A DNA stretch of 14,402 nucleotides from assembly GCA_025656895.1 (NCBI GenBank), contig JAHXHF010000313.1, positions 1-14,402 on the forward strand, given 5' to 3'. Source of the DNA: a gamma proteobacterium symbiont of Bathyaustriella thionipta. GTDB taxonomy: Bacteria > Pseudomonadota > Gammaproteobacteria > Chromatiales > Chromatiaceae. Shown in pieces: positions 6,958 through 14,314 of the stretch (its first letter is position 1; the number at the start of each line of letters is the position of its first letter). Made by a program: the position numbers and the translations under genes. The notes beneath the pieces were generated by a model. It ran no database searches. It saw nothing but the letters and a program-made list of their open reading frames with translations, and was not told the DNA's origin.

Positions 6958-7836
6958 ATGAGCGCCATCATTCGCAAGGCTGTTTTTCCTGTGGCAGGCC
7001 TGGGAACACGTTTTTTACCAGCCACCAAAGCCAGCCCCAAGGAAATGCTTCCGGTAGTGGACAAACCTTTAATTCAATATGCCGTGGAAGAGGCGGTGGC
7101 AGCGGGTGTCGAGGTTTTGATCTTTGTTACCGGACGTAACAAAACATCCATCAGCAATCATTTTGATAAAGCCTATGAACTGGAATCAGAACTTCAGGCG
7201 CGTGGAAAAAATGAACTGTTAAAAACCGTACGGGAGATTATTCCGCCCCATGTCGCCTGTGTCTATATTCGCCAGGCTATGCCCATGGGACTGGGGCATG
7301 CCGTACTCTGTGCCGAACCAGTGGTAGGAAATGAACCCTTTGCGGTCATGCTGGCGGATGATTTGATCAGCATGAGCCAGGGAGGCTGCCTGATGCAAAT
7401 GACCGAAGCCTTCGCCGAATACGACTGCAGCATTCTGGGTACAGAAAAAGTTCCGGCTGCCGAAGTAAACCGCTATGGCATAGTGGATATCAAAGGCTCG
7501 GCGGATGCCTTGTCCGTTATCCACTCTATTGTGGAAAAACCGCAGCCGCAGGATTCTCCTTCCGATCAGGCTGTAGTGGGTCGTTATATCCTCACTCCAG
7601 GCATTTTTCAGCAATTGGCAAAAACCGGGCGGGGGGCCGGCGGTGAAATACAGCTTACCGATGCCATTGCCAGTTTGATGCAGCTTGAAAAAGTCATGGC
7701 TTGTCGTTTTCAGGGTACGCGCTATGATTGTGGTGACAAGCTGGGGTATTTGCGTGCCACGGTGGATCTGGCATTGCAGCATGATTCTCTGGCAGAGAGT
7801 TTTCGCCAGCATTTGCGCTCACTTAAGCTGACATAG
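6958..7836 (+). CDS. galU: UTP-glucose-1-phosphate uridylyltransferase
   Basis: GalU makes UDP-glucose from UTP and glucose-1-phosphate, feeding LPS core, exopolysaccharide, trehalose and osmoregulated glucan synthesis. The 292 residues match the family length. The nucleotide-binding signature AGLGTRFLPATK (13-24) is followed by SPKEMLPVVDKP (26-37), QAMPMGLGHAV (106-116), the metal-site region MLADD (131-135), IVEKP (191-195), and the GGEIQLTDA motif (228-236). The ATG at 6958 has a weak AGAG seven bases upstream and begins with the family-typical KAVFPVAG. It is probably cotranscribed with cysC. No convincing terminator follows; a 6-bp hairpin is seen at 7901. Confidence 0.97.
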   Translation: MSAIIRKAVFPVAGLGTRFLPATKASPKEMLPVVDKPLIQYAVEEAVAAGVEVLIFVTGRNKTSISNHFDKAYELESELQARGKNELLKTVREIIPPHVACVYIRQAMPMGLGHAVLCAEPVVGNEPFAVMLADDLISMSQGGCLMQMTEAFAEYDCSILGTEKVPAAEVNRYGIVDIKGSADALSVIHSIVEKPQPQDSPSDQAVVGRYILTPGIFQQLAKTGRGAGGEIQLTDAIASLMQLEKVMACRFQGTRYDCGDKLGYLRATVDLALQHDSLAESFRQHLRSLKLT

Positions 7837-7900
7837 TCTATGATGTACCACAAAGCCATACCTTAGACCTGTGATGCAACCATTAAAATGGAAGTGGCAA

Positions 7901-7926
7901 CCGCAGAAATCATTTCTCGGCTGCGG
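7901..7926 (+). other. Hairpin between galU and the DUF748 gene
   Basis: CCGCAG (7901-7906) and CTGCGG (7921-7926) can form a 6-bp stem with a 14-base loop. No true T run follows (CTTGTTGTCT), so it is at best a weak terminator or a leader structure for the next gene. Confidence 0.25.
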
Positions 7927-7942
7927 CTTGTTGTCTAGCCCC

Positions 7943-7949
7943 AAGGAGG
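7943..7949 (+). promoter_or_regulatory. Strong Shine-Dalgarno for the GTG-started DUF748 gene
   Basis: AAGGAGG lies nine bases before the GTG at 7959. It supports that GTG, since the next in-frame ATG (Met33) falls after the membrane anchor. Confidence 0.75.
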
Positions 7950-7958
7950 CGTAAGCCT

Positions 7959-10907
7959 GTGAAAAAGTTACCCCGTTTTGCCAAGGTTCTGTTGGTCATA
8001 GCGATCATCCTTGGTGTTTTTGTTACCTTGCTGCCGGAAGGCCTGCGCTGGTACATGAATGACCTGATTCATGGTCGTGGCGGGTTGGGAGAAACCGCCG
8101 ACATTGATTTCAACCCGGCCAATGGCCAACTCACCATTAAAAATCTGGATTACACCAGCCATCGGGATAATCGCATCCGTGCCAGGCGTTTATTTATCGA
8201 TATCGGCGTCAACAGCCTGCCGGAAAAACTTTTTGTTATTGAAAAGCTGGAACTGGATGATGCTCTGCTGGAACTGGCAACCGATGAGAATGGCAAGATT
8301 GATATTGGTGGCTGGGGTGATGTGACTGATCAAGAAGCATCCGATGAATCAGCGCAGGAAGCAACGGAATGGCACTTCGCTGTATTGGATGTCAATATTA
8401 AAAACCTGCGCATCAAGCACGGCAGTGATCGATTTGCCGGGGAAATAAACTTTGATCAATTAACCCTGCTGAATCTGCGAAACGATGAGGATGTTGACGC
8501 GCAGATTAATATTCAGGGTCAGATTAATCAATCCAGGCTGGCTATTGAAGGCCATTTTCAGGCATTTTCCGCAACACCCACGGCGGATATTGATATTGAT
8601 CTGGCCTCTATGGATCTTAAGTCCTATATCAGTCAATTATCCAGACAGCTGGATGTAAAAAAATTGGATCTTGCACTCAAAATGCATGTTGCATTAGAAC
8701 CTCAACAAGACGGTTCCCAGCAGTTGTCACTGAGTAAAACCAGTCTACAGGGTGATATAGATCTGGATCTGCCGGAACAACGCTTGGCTTTGAATCACTA
8801 CAGCTGGCAAGGTTCTAGCGTGATTGTGCTGAACAAGTCCATGCAAACTGAAAATCTGGATTTCAATGGTCAACTGGCTTTGACAGATTTGGCTCATCAG
8901 CAAGGGGCATCACAGGCATCGGTTGCGCAGATTGACTGGCAGGGGCGGGGTGCATTTGCTTTTGCTGCGGATGGCAAACCCGGGAAAGTAAACCTTAAAG
9001 GTAATCTGGATATCGCTAAAACACATTGGCAGGATGCGGCTCCGCAATCACTGGATGCGGCTGATATTCACTGGTCAGGCGAGCTGGATATGGGATTGTC
9101 CGATAACGGCATGGAGCTTGCGAATGCCGGTAAGTTTTCCCTTAATGATACTCATTTCAAAGCTCCCTGGGGTTCATTTGACTGTCATGACTGTAATTGG
9201 GAGGGTCAATTGGGCCTGCAATCACAGGCTGATAGCCAGGCGGTGAACTCGGATGGCCTGCTGGCTGTTAAAGGCATACAGGTTCAACTGGTTAAACCCT
9301 ATGCGCGCAGTAGCATAGATGGCTTTCAGTGGAAGGGGAAATTATCGGCCGATACAGGGCAGGGTGCACCACAGATTTCTCTGGATGGTGGTGTGTCCAT
9401 TGCGGGTATGACAGCCTTGCCCGCTGAAACAGAATTGCAGTTAATGCATTTTGATCAACTCAAGATCCAGCGCTTGTCCGGCCAGCCGAATGATACCTTA
9501 AAGGCTGAAAATATCAGTCTGATCAATGCCCATGTTTTTCCGCAAAATAATGAGGACGAACAAACATCAACGATATCCCGCATGCATTTTCCGGCTATAG
9601 ATATTGATATGCTCAAGTATCTGGCCAAAGGTCGCATAGAAATTGGCAAGGTGCTTGTGGACAAACCGGATCTACGCATAGACCGCACCAAAGAAGGAAA
9701 ATTGATGATCACCCGAATTGCCAGAGAAATGTCCGAGGCATTGGTGGAAAAAGATATAGCCCCGCAGGAAGCGGAAAACGAGCCTGAAAAAAACAGGAAA
9801 TCAGATTCTGCAGAGAATCACTTTTCTTTCGCATTGCAGGAATTGGCATTAAAATCTCCCGGTAATCTGGAAATTGAAGACCGTTCATTCAAACCGAAGC
9901 TATCGCAACATTATTCCGTTGATATCTTATCGGTTCGTGATTTCGATACCAGCGGCACAAAACCCACTCAGATAGAATTGCAACTATTCAACCCGAAAGT
10001 GGCCAAAATCAATTTCCAGGGGCATGCCATAGCCCGATCTTTGGGTGAAAAGGCCGAGATGAAAGTTAAACTTTCGGGTGGCTATTTACCGGTTGTATCG
10101 CCCTATGCCGAGCGTCACATCGGTTACCGTTTGCAAAAGGGCGGTTTGAGCATTAAATCCTCTTTCAAAATTGATCAGCGTAAAATCAAAGGCAAGGCAC
10201 GTATTAACGTGCATGATCTTACTATGACCCCGGTGGATAAAAGCAGCAGCGAAGCAATGACCAGGGATTTGGGGCTGCCGCTGGATACCGCACTGTCCAT
10301 GATGAAAGATAAAAATGGTCAGATTTCACTGAGTATCCCGATCAGTGGTGATCTTGATAATCCCAAATTCGACCCCAGTGATGCCATTAATCTGGCCATT
10401 GGCAAAGCCGTTAAAGCGGGTGCGATAACAGCGGTTACAGTATTACTGCAGCCTTATGGAGCCATTGCGGCAGTTGCATCCTATGCGAATGATGAATTAT
10501 CCAGAGTGCAACTGGAACCGGTGCTCATGTCAGCGGGTTCCAGCCAGAGTGATGCAAAAAGTAAAAAATATCTGGCAAAACTGGCTGCTCTGTTCAAAGA
10601 GAAGCCTCAGCTGGCTATTCAAGTTTGTGGAGTGGCGGTTGATGCCGACAAGGCAGCCTTACAAAAACAGGCGGCTGAAAAGCTGGCCAAAAATGCTAAA
10701 CAGGAAACCGCCAAAGACAAAAAAACGGCCGTAAAAAAGCAAATTAAAACGGGTGATTTGCTCTATCTGGCAGCTCAACGCAGTGAGAAGTTAAGCGCGA
10801 AACTGGTGGATGAGTTCGGTGTCGATGATTCCAATCTGCTGTATTGCAAACCCAGGGTGGAACAAGGCAATCCCAAGGCCAGGCCGCGAGTGGAACTGTC
10901 GATCTAA
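7959..10907 (+). CDS. DUF748 / AsmA-like large envelope protein
   Basis: This is a 982-residue protein with one N-terminal membrane segment (about 8-26) after a basic start, so it is likely anchored in the inner membrane with the rest in the periplasm. The body is rich in repeating beta-strand patterns (for example LTIKNLDY, FDQLTLLNL), as in DUF748 and AsmA-like proteins. Other AsmA-like proteins (TamB, YhdP, YdbH) form long grooves thought to move phospholipids to the outer membrane. Near the C-terminus GDLDNPKF (797-804) leads into a hydrophobic stretch and then an OmpA-like portion ending ARPRVELSI, as in other DUF748 proteins. A Lys/Ala-rich linker lies at about 894-928. I see four cysteines: Cys409 and Cys412 (CHDC), Cys890 and Cys963. 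GTG start with strong AAGGAGG. The precise role is unknown. Confidence 0.85.
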   Translation: MKKLPRFAKVLLVIAIILGVFVTLLPEGLRWYMNDLIHGRGGLGETADIDFNPANGQLTIKNLDYTSHRDNRIRARRLFIDIGVNSLPEKLFVIEKLELDDALLELATDENGKIDIGGWGDVTDQEASDESAQEATEWHFAVLDVNIKNLRIKHGSDRFAGEINFDQLTLLNLRNDEDVDAQINIQGQINQSRLAIEGHFQAFSATPTADIDIDLASMDLKSYISQLSRQLDVKKLDLALKMHVALEPQQDGSQQLSLSKTSLQGDIDLDLPEQRLALNHYSWQGSSVIVLNKSMQTENLDFNGQLALTDLAHQQGASQASVAQIDWQGRGAFAFAADGKPGKVNLKGNLDIAKTHWQDAAPQSLDAADIHWSGELDMGLSDNGMELANAGKFSLNDTHFKAPWGSFDCHDCNWEGQLGLQSQADSQAVNSDGLLAVKGIQVQLVKPYARSSIDGFQWKGKLSADTGQGAPQISLDGGVSIAGMTALPAETELQLMHFDQLKIQRLSGQPNDTLKAENISLINAHVFPQNNEDEQTSTISRMHFPAIDIDMLKYLAKGRIEIGKVLVDKPDLRIDRTKEGKLMITRIAREMSEALVEKDIAPQEAENEPEKNRKSDSAENHFSFALQELALKSPGNLEIEDRSFKPKLSQHYSVDILSVRDFDTSGTKPTQIELQLFNPKVAKINFQGHAIARSLGEKAEMKVKLSGGYLPVVSPYAERHIGYRLQKGGLSIKSSFKIDQRKIKGKARINVHDLTMTPVDKSSSEAMTRDLGLPLDTALSMMKDKNGQISLSIPISGDLDNPKFDPSDAINLAIGKAVKAGAITAVTVLLQPYGAIAAVASYANDELSRVQLEPVLMSAGSSQSDAKSKKYLAKLAALFKEKPQLAIQVCGVAVDADKAALQKQAAEKLAKNAKQETAKDKKTAVKKQIKTGDLLYLAAQRSEKLSAKLVDEFGVDDSNLLYCKPRVEQGNPKARPRVELSI

Positions 10908-10919
10908 ATCAAATTCCAC

Positions 10920-10948
10920 TTGCGCGGAGCCTGTCTATAGGGTAGGAT
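10920..10948 (+). promoter_or_regulatory. Candidate promoter for rpsF-rpsR-DUF2232-rplI
   Basis: TTGCGC (10920-10925) and TAGGAT (10943-10948) are spaced by exactly 17 bases. They match the sigma-70 consensus at 3 of 6 and 4 of 6 positions. Transcription would start near 10955 and give a leader of about 60 bases. The elements overlap the hairpin at 10922-10955. Confidence 0.35.
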
Positions 10949-10960
10949 TCCGCGCTTATT
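10922..10960 (+). terminator. Hairpin after the DUF748 gene, terminator-like
   Basis: GCGCGGA (10922-10928) pairs perfectly with TCCGCGC (10949-10955), with a 20-base loop that has an internal CCT/AGG pairing. The downstream TTATTTTA is T-rich but interrupted. It probably ends or weakens transcription coming from the DUF748 gene. A role in the rpsF leader is less likely if the promoter at 10920 is real. Confidence 0.5.
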
Positions 10961-11013
10961 TTACTCCTTGCTTCATCCACTGTGGAGAAGCTGCTTATCC
11001 ATGAGGAGATGTC

Positions 11014-11370
11014 ATGAGACATTACGAAGTTGTATTTTTGGTTCATCCGGATCAAAGTGAACAGGTGCCGGCTATGGTCGAGCGCTATCGCGGTATGCTG
11101 GAAGGTCACGGCTCCACCATTCATCGTCTTGAAGACTGGGGTCGCCGTCAATTGGCCTATCCCATCAACAAGATTCATAAAGCCCATTATGTTCTGATGA
11201 ATATCGAATGTAACGCTGATGCGTTGAAAGAACTGGAAGATGCCTTCCGTTTCAATGACGCTGTTATTCGCAACCTGTTTGTTCGTTGTGATGAAGCGGT
11301 TACTGCTGCCTCGCCGTTAGCCAAACAGGAAGACAATGAAGTGGCTGCTACTGCTGCCGCTTCTGAATAA
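11014..11370 (+). CDS. rpsF: 30S ribosomal protein S6
   Basis: S6 is a small-subunit platform protein that binds 16S rRNA together with S18. The 118 residues begin MRHYEVVFLVHPDQSEQV, as in other S6 proteins. They carry EDWGRRQLAYPI (40-51), HYVLMNIE (58-65) and a final conserved FRFNDAVIRNLFVR (78-91). The tail is Ala/Glu-rich and shorter than in E. coli, where glutamates are added to the C-terminus. A GAGGAGAT ribosome binding site (11003-11009) fixes the ATG at 11014. rpsR follows after 49 bases in the standard operon order. Confidence 0.97.
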   Translation: MRHYEVVFLVHPDQSEQVPAMVERYRGMLEGHGSTIHRLEDWGRRQLAYPINKIHKAHYVLMNIECNADALKELEDAFRFNDAVIRNLFVRCDEAVTAASPLAKQEDNEVAATAAASE

Positions 11371-11419
11371 GTCTGGCTGTTGGTCCTGCTTAAACCTATA
11401 GAATTCCGGAGTACTTAAA

Positions 11420-11647
11420 ATGTCGCGTTTTTTCCGTCGCAAAAGATATTGCCGTTTTACCGCTGAAGGTATTACCCAGATTGATTATAAAGACCTTAAT
11501 TTATTAAAGGCCTATGTTTCCGAAACCGGTAAAATTGTTCCCAGCAGAATCACGGGCACCAAAGCCAAATACCAGAGACAACTTTCAACCGCAGTAAAAC
11601 GCGCCCGTTTTCTGGCTTTGCTGCCCTATACTGACCAGCACAAATAA
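11420..11647 (+). CDS. rpsR: 30S ribosomal protein S18
   Basis: S18 pairs with S6 on the platform of the 30S subunit. The 75-residue length equals E. coli S18, and the sequence is highly conserved: RFFRRKRYCRFTAEG (3-17), IDYKD (21-25), GKIVPSRITGT (37-47), KYQRQL and LLPYTD. A GGAG (11408-11411) lies eight bases before the ATG. The gene sits between rpsF and the DUF2232 membrane protein of the same operon. Confidence 0.98.
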   Translation: MSRFFRRKRYCRFTAEGITQIDYKDLNLLKAYVSETGKIVPSRITGTKAKYQRQLSTAVKRARFLALLPYTDQHK

Positions 11648-11700
11648 AGGAAGTAGTTGGCCTGGCCTCATACTGAGGTAGGCGAACGGTCGGCAAGCTT

Positions 11701-12612
11701 GTGCAAATACTGGCCAGATTTATAATACGCAGCCAGGCTAATGCAGCCCTGGCTGCCAGCATTTTGATGCTGCTGGCCTTTTTTGTGCCACCGCTCAGTA
11801 TTCTGAGTAGCGCCACAATAGCCCTGGTAACCTTGCGCAAGAGTGCGAAACAAGGCCTGTTTCTGGTTTTTGTGGTAACGCTGCTTAGCGGTGTTTTTTA
11901 TACGCTGGTCATGCAGCAGCCTGCATCACAGCCTGTCGTAATATTGCTGGGCTGTTTATCAATATGGCTGCTGGCATTATTACTCAGACTGAGCCGAAGG
12001 CTTAATGTCGCTCTGGAAGCCGGTTTATTATTGACCACCGTCTTCCTGCTTATTTTATTGTTGCTTTATCCGCTGGGTGGTGGATTTTGGCAGCAGCAAC
12101 TGGATGTGTTGTTGCAAAATATGCAAAACACATCGGGTTCCGGTCTTGCAGAAGACCAGCAGGAATTACTCGGCCAGCTTTGGTTGCGCTGGGCACCGGC
12201 AGGGTTTGCCGCAGGCATTTATCTGCAATTAGCCCTGACATTGTTGCTGGCACGCTGGTGGCAGGCATTGTTGTTTAACCCCGGAGGGTTTCAACAGGAG
12301 TTCCATGCCTTGCGTCTGCATTACTGGGTGGCTTTTGTTGTTTTAGCGGCTGCTTTGATCAGTCAGCTATTGAGTAGCGGGCCGTCGCACTGGGCAGCTT
12401 ATATATTGTTGTTGTTTGGAAGTGGCCTGTTTATACAAGGGCTGGCAGTAGTGCATGGTGTTGTTGGAAAAGCAAAAGCTCATGTGGCCTGGTTGATTGC
12501 CGTTTATGTGTTTATGCTACTGGCATTACCGCAGGTAGCTGTTTTATTGGCCTTTATTGGCTTGTCAGATCGGTTTTTGGATTTTAGGATGCGTGTTAAC
12601 AATAACGCATAA
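11701..12612 (+). CDS. DUF2232 (YybS-like) multi-pass membrane protein
   Basis: This 303-residue, very hydrophobic protein has about eight membrane segments (near 14-36, 50-70, 77-98, 103-126, 162-186, 207-226, 232-252 and 262-290). It ends with SDRFLDFRMR, the kind of C-terminus seen in DUF2232 proteins. Its place between rpsR and rplI matches Pseudomonas and several other gammaproteobacteria, where a DUF2232 gene sits at this spot. Its function is not known. The start is the GTG at 11701; an in-frame TGA at 11674 leaves little choice, although the ribosome binding site is poor. It lies 53 bases after rpsR and 30 before rplI, so it is probably cotranscribed with the ribosomal genes. Confidence 0.85.
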   Translation: MQILARFIIRSQANAALAASILMLLAFFVPPLSILSSATIALVTLRKSAKQGLFLVFVVTLLSGVFYTLVMQQPASQPVVILLGCLSIWLLALLLRLSRRLNVALEAGLLLTTVFLLILLLLYPLGGGFWQQQLDVLLQNMQNTSGSGLAEDQQELLGQLWLRWAPAGFAAGIYLQLALTLLLARWWQALLFNPGGFQQEFHALRLHYWVAFVVLAAALISQLLSSGPSHWAAYILLLFGSGLFIQGLAVVHGVVGKAKAHVAWLIAVYVFMLLALPQVAVLLAFIGLSDRFLDFRMRVNNNA

Positions 12613-12642
12613 AGTTGAATTTTATCATCAGGGGTGATCCGA

Positions 12643-13095
12643 ATGGATGTCATTCTGTTAAAGAAAGTAGAAAATCTGGGTGGTTTGGGCGATAAAGTCG
12701 CCGTGAAAGCAGGTTATGGACGCAATTTTCTGATTCCTTCAGGAACCGCTGTACCGGCTACCAGGGAAAATCTGGAAGAATTTGAAAAGCGCCGGGCTGA
12801 ATATGAAAAGCAAGCCGCTGAACTGTTAAGTGCCGCACAAAGCAGAAAAGACCAGATTACCGCCTTGTCTCGTATCATTGTGGCCTGTAAAGCCGGAGAT
12901 GAGGGTCGTTTGTTCGGTTCTGTCGGTACGCATGATATTGCAGAGGCCATGAATGCAGCCGGGGTATCTGTGGATAAGCATGAAGTCCGCTTACCGGATG
13001 GCGCCTTCCGTCAGGTGGGTACTTTCGAAGTTGCACTGCATCTTCATACCGATATCAATGCCAGTATTGAACTGGAAATTGTTCCGGAAGACTGA
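12643..13095 (+). CDS. rplI: 50S ribosomal protein L9
   Basis: L9 binds 23S rRNA near the L1 stalk and affects reading-frame maintenance. The protein is 150 residues (E. coli 149). It has the N-terminal signature MDVILLKKVENLGGLGDKV...GYGRNFLIP (ends near residue 32), the long connecting helix (about 41-75), and the C-terminal domain with GRLFGSV (88-94). I chose the ATG at 12643, which gives the family-typical N-terminus. The in-frame GTG at 12634 is better read as part of the AGGGGTG ribosome binding site. A strong terminator follows, so rplI is the last gene of the rpsF operon here. The usual partner dnaB is not next. Confidence 0.97.
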   Translation: MDVILLKKVENLGGLGDKVAVKAGYGRNFLIPSGTAVPATRENLEEFEKRRAEYEKQAAELLSAAQSRKDQITALSRIIVACKAGDEGRLFGSVGTHDIAEAMNAAGVSVDKHEVRLPDGAFRQVGTFEVALHLHTDINASIELEIVPED

Positions 13096-13125
13096 TTAGG
13101 AAGTCTTTGCAGGTAGTTTTGTAAC

Positions 13126-13157
13126 GTGCTTCCCGACATCATCGGGAAGCGCTTTTT
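13126..13157 (+). terminator. Strong intrinsic terminator after rplI
   Basis: GTGCTTCCCGA (13126-13136) pairs with TCGGGAAGCGC (13142-13152; one G-T pair) around the loop CATCA and is followed by five T. It ends the rpsF-rpsR-DUF2232-rplI transcript. Confidence 0.92.
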
Positions 13158-13230
13158 CATTGCTTCACTACCCGGCTAAATCGATGAGTTGATCCTGCCC
13201 TAAATTACCTGCTGCAGCCGTTACAATATT

Positions 13231-13249
13231 GTTTTGACACTGTTTTGAC
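13231..13249 (+). repeat. Tandem GTTTTGAC repeat, 11-bp spacing (possible operator)
   Basis: GTTTTGAC occurs at 13231-13238 and again at 13242-13249, one helical turn apart, starting 34 bases before the next gene. A TACAAT (13222-13227), one base off the -10 consensus, lies just upstream but lacks a good -35. The copies could be a binding site for a regulator, or chance. Confidence 0.4.
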
Positions 13250-13264
13250 GGCATCGAGAACAGC

Positions 13265-13621
13265 ATGAGTCAATACCCCAAAATTTCCACCGCCATCCCC
13301 AAACGTCGCTACCAGTTTGGTGAGTATCAGGCCAGTTTACTGGGCGAGATTGAAAGCCCCGACATGGCCCGTTATCGTTTTATCATGGCTTTTATTGAAG
13401 AAGGCGCAAACGAGCCTTCCTTATACGTATGTTGTCAACATGCCAAACCCAATCAGCGCGCGGATGGCCGCTATTTGCTGCGGGTGATTAATAGTGCTCT
13501 TGATGAAATACTGGATCAGTCTGATGAGCTGGCTGATTTATCCGTGTTCGCCGAAGTGGCGCTGGATACGGGAAATAAAATATTAAATCTGGGCGATAGC
13601 AAACCCTGGCAGACTATGTAA
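13265..13621 (+). CDS. Conserved-looking protein of unknown function, 118 residues
   Basis: I do not recognise a characterised family. The protein is soluble, without signal peptide or membrane segment, of mixed charge with an acidic second half (EILDQSDELADLSVFAEVAL, about 81-100). Its N-terminus has a Pro-Lys-Arg-rich stretch (AIPKRRYQFGEYQ, 10-22) followed by LGEIES (26-31) and RYRFIMAF (37-44). The two adjacent Cys (55-56) lie in LYVCCQH. The composition and codon use look like those of its neighbours, so it is very likely a real gene. The ATG at 13265 has only a weak GAGAA upstream. The next gene starts six bases after its stop, so the two are probably one transcript. Confidence 0.75.
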   Translation: MSQYPKISTAIPKRRYQFGEYQASLLGEIESPDMARYRFIMAFIEEGANEPSLYVCCQHAKPNQRADGRYLLRVINSALDEILDQSDELADLSVFAEVALDTGNKILNLGDSKPWQTM

Positions 13622-13627
13622 CATGTA

Positions 13628-14125
13628 ATGCAGGTCTTTCATGCGCTGCTCAGCCGCAAATTCAGTCTGAATTTATTATTGATTATTGCCGGTGTTCTGC
13701 TTACGAGCGGTTTAAGCATGCCATTTTTCACCATACATAAATTCATCATTTTTGATAATCAGGTTTCGTTGTTATCCGCCATAGCCCAGCTTTGGCAGCA
13801 GGGCAACTGGTTTTTAAGTATAATCATCGGCCTTTTCAGCCTGTTTTTGCCCATTGTTAAAATTCTGGTGATCGCGCTGTTCTGGAACAGTCATCATCGG
13901 GGTCAGTATCGTAACTTCTGGATGAAGCATATGGCCTGGCTGGGCAAATGGTCCATGCTGGATGTGTTTGTGGTCGCCTTGCTGGTGGTTTCTGTCAAAC
14001 TGCGCGGACTGGCTGAAGTAGAAATTCATGCAGGACTGTATGCATTTGCTTTAGCGGCCCTGCTAACCATGGCTGTGGGACATCTGGCTCTGAAATATTC
14101 AATTGACAAAGAATTACAGCCTTGA
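13628..14125 (+). CDS. Single-domain PqiA-like inner-membrane protein
   Basis: The 165-residue protein has four membrane segments (near 14-33, 61-86, 108-124 and 133-154). It carries the PqiA signature GKWSMLDVFVVALLV (106-120). E. coli PqiA has two such domains, each with a cytoplasmic zinc-ribbon, and works with the MCE protein PqiB in lipid transport across the envelope. This copy has only one domain, no Cys motif, and no PqiB-type gene beside it in the window, so I do not assign the pqiA symbol. The ATG at 13628 lies six bases after the upstream stop and lacks a visible ribosome binding site, which suggests coupling. Its 3' end overlaps a minus-strand open frame by 12 bases. Confidence 0.87.
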   Translation: MQVFHALLSRKFSLNLLLIIAGVLLTSGLSMPFFTIHKFIIFDNQVSLLSAIAQLWQQGNWFLSIIIGLFSLFLPIVKILVIALFWNSHHRGQYRNFWMKHMAWLGKWSMLDVFVVALLVVSVKLRGLAEVEIHAGLYAFALAALLTMAVGHLALKYSIDKELQP

Positions 14126-14314
14126 TGCAGAGTCTCTGTGCAGATATCTGGCGGCATACATCAGCAGTATAAAAAGCCAGGCAAAAAGCAGTGGTGACAG
14201 GAAAGCGGCTGACCAGCCAAAGCGGATACTGTAAGCACCGGCGCATAGAAACAAAACACTGCCTGCAGTCAAACCCAGCATAATTGCACGCAAGCTTAGC
14301 GCATGCCAGTACAA
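14114..14314 (-). CDS. Possible small two-helix membrane protein
   Basis: On the minus strand a 66-residue frame reads from a TTG at 14314 (an ATG at 14281 would give 55 residues). Two clear hydrophobic segments (about 12-29 and 35-54) are joined by a short turn with SIRFGW, and the end is basic (YLHRDSASRL). That pattern is more than expected by chance, and the region has no plus-strand gene. However, there is no good ribosome binding site, and an in-frame TAG lies just upstream at 14327-14329. I do not recognise a family. It could also be the remnant of a longer membrane protein. Confidence 0.4.
   Translation of the reverse strand: MYWHALSLRAIMLGLTAGSVLFLCAGAYSIRFGWSAAFLSPLLFAWLFILLMYAARYLHRDSASRL

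Noticed and set aside
7219..7812. 197-residue open frame on the minus strand
   Set aside because: It lies wholly inside galU in the opposite direction; its composition is a codon-bias shadow and galU motifs are clear on the plus strand.
12634..12642. GTG start for rplI
   Set aside because: The GTG is part of the ribosome binding region and adds residues not seen in L9; the ATG at 12643 gives the standard MDVILL start.
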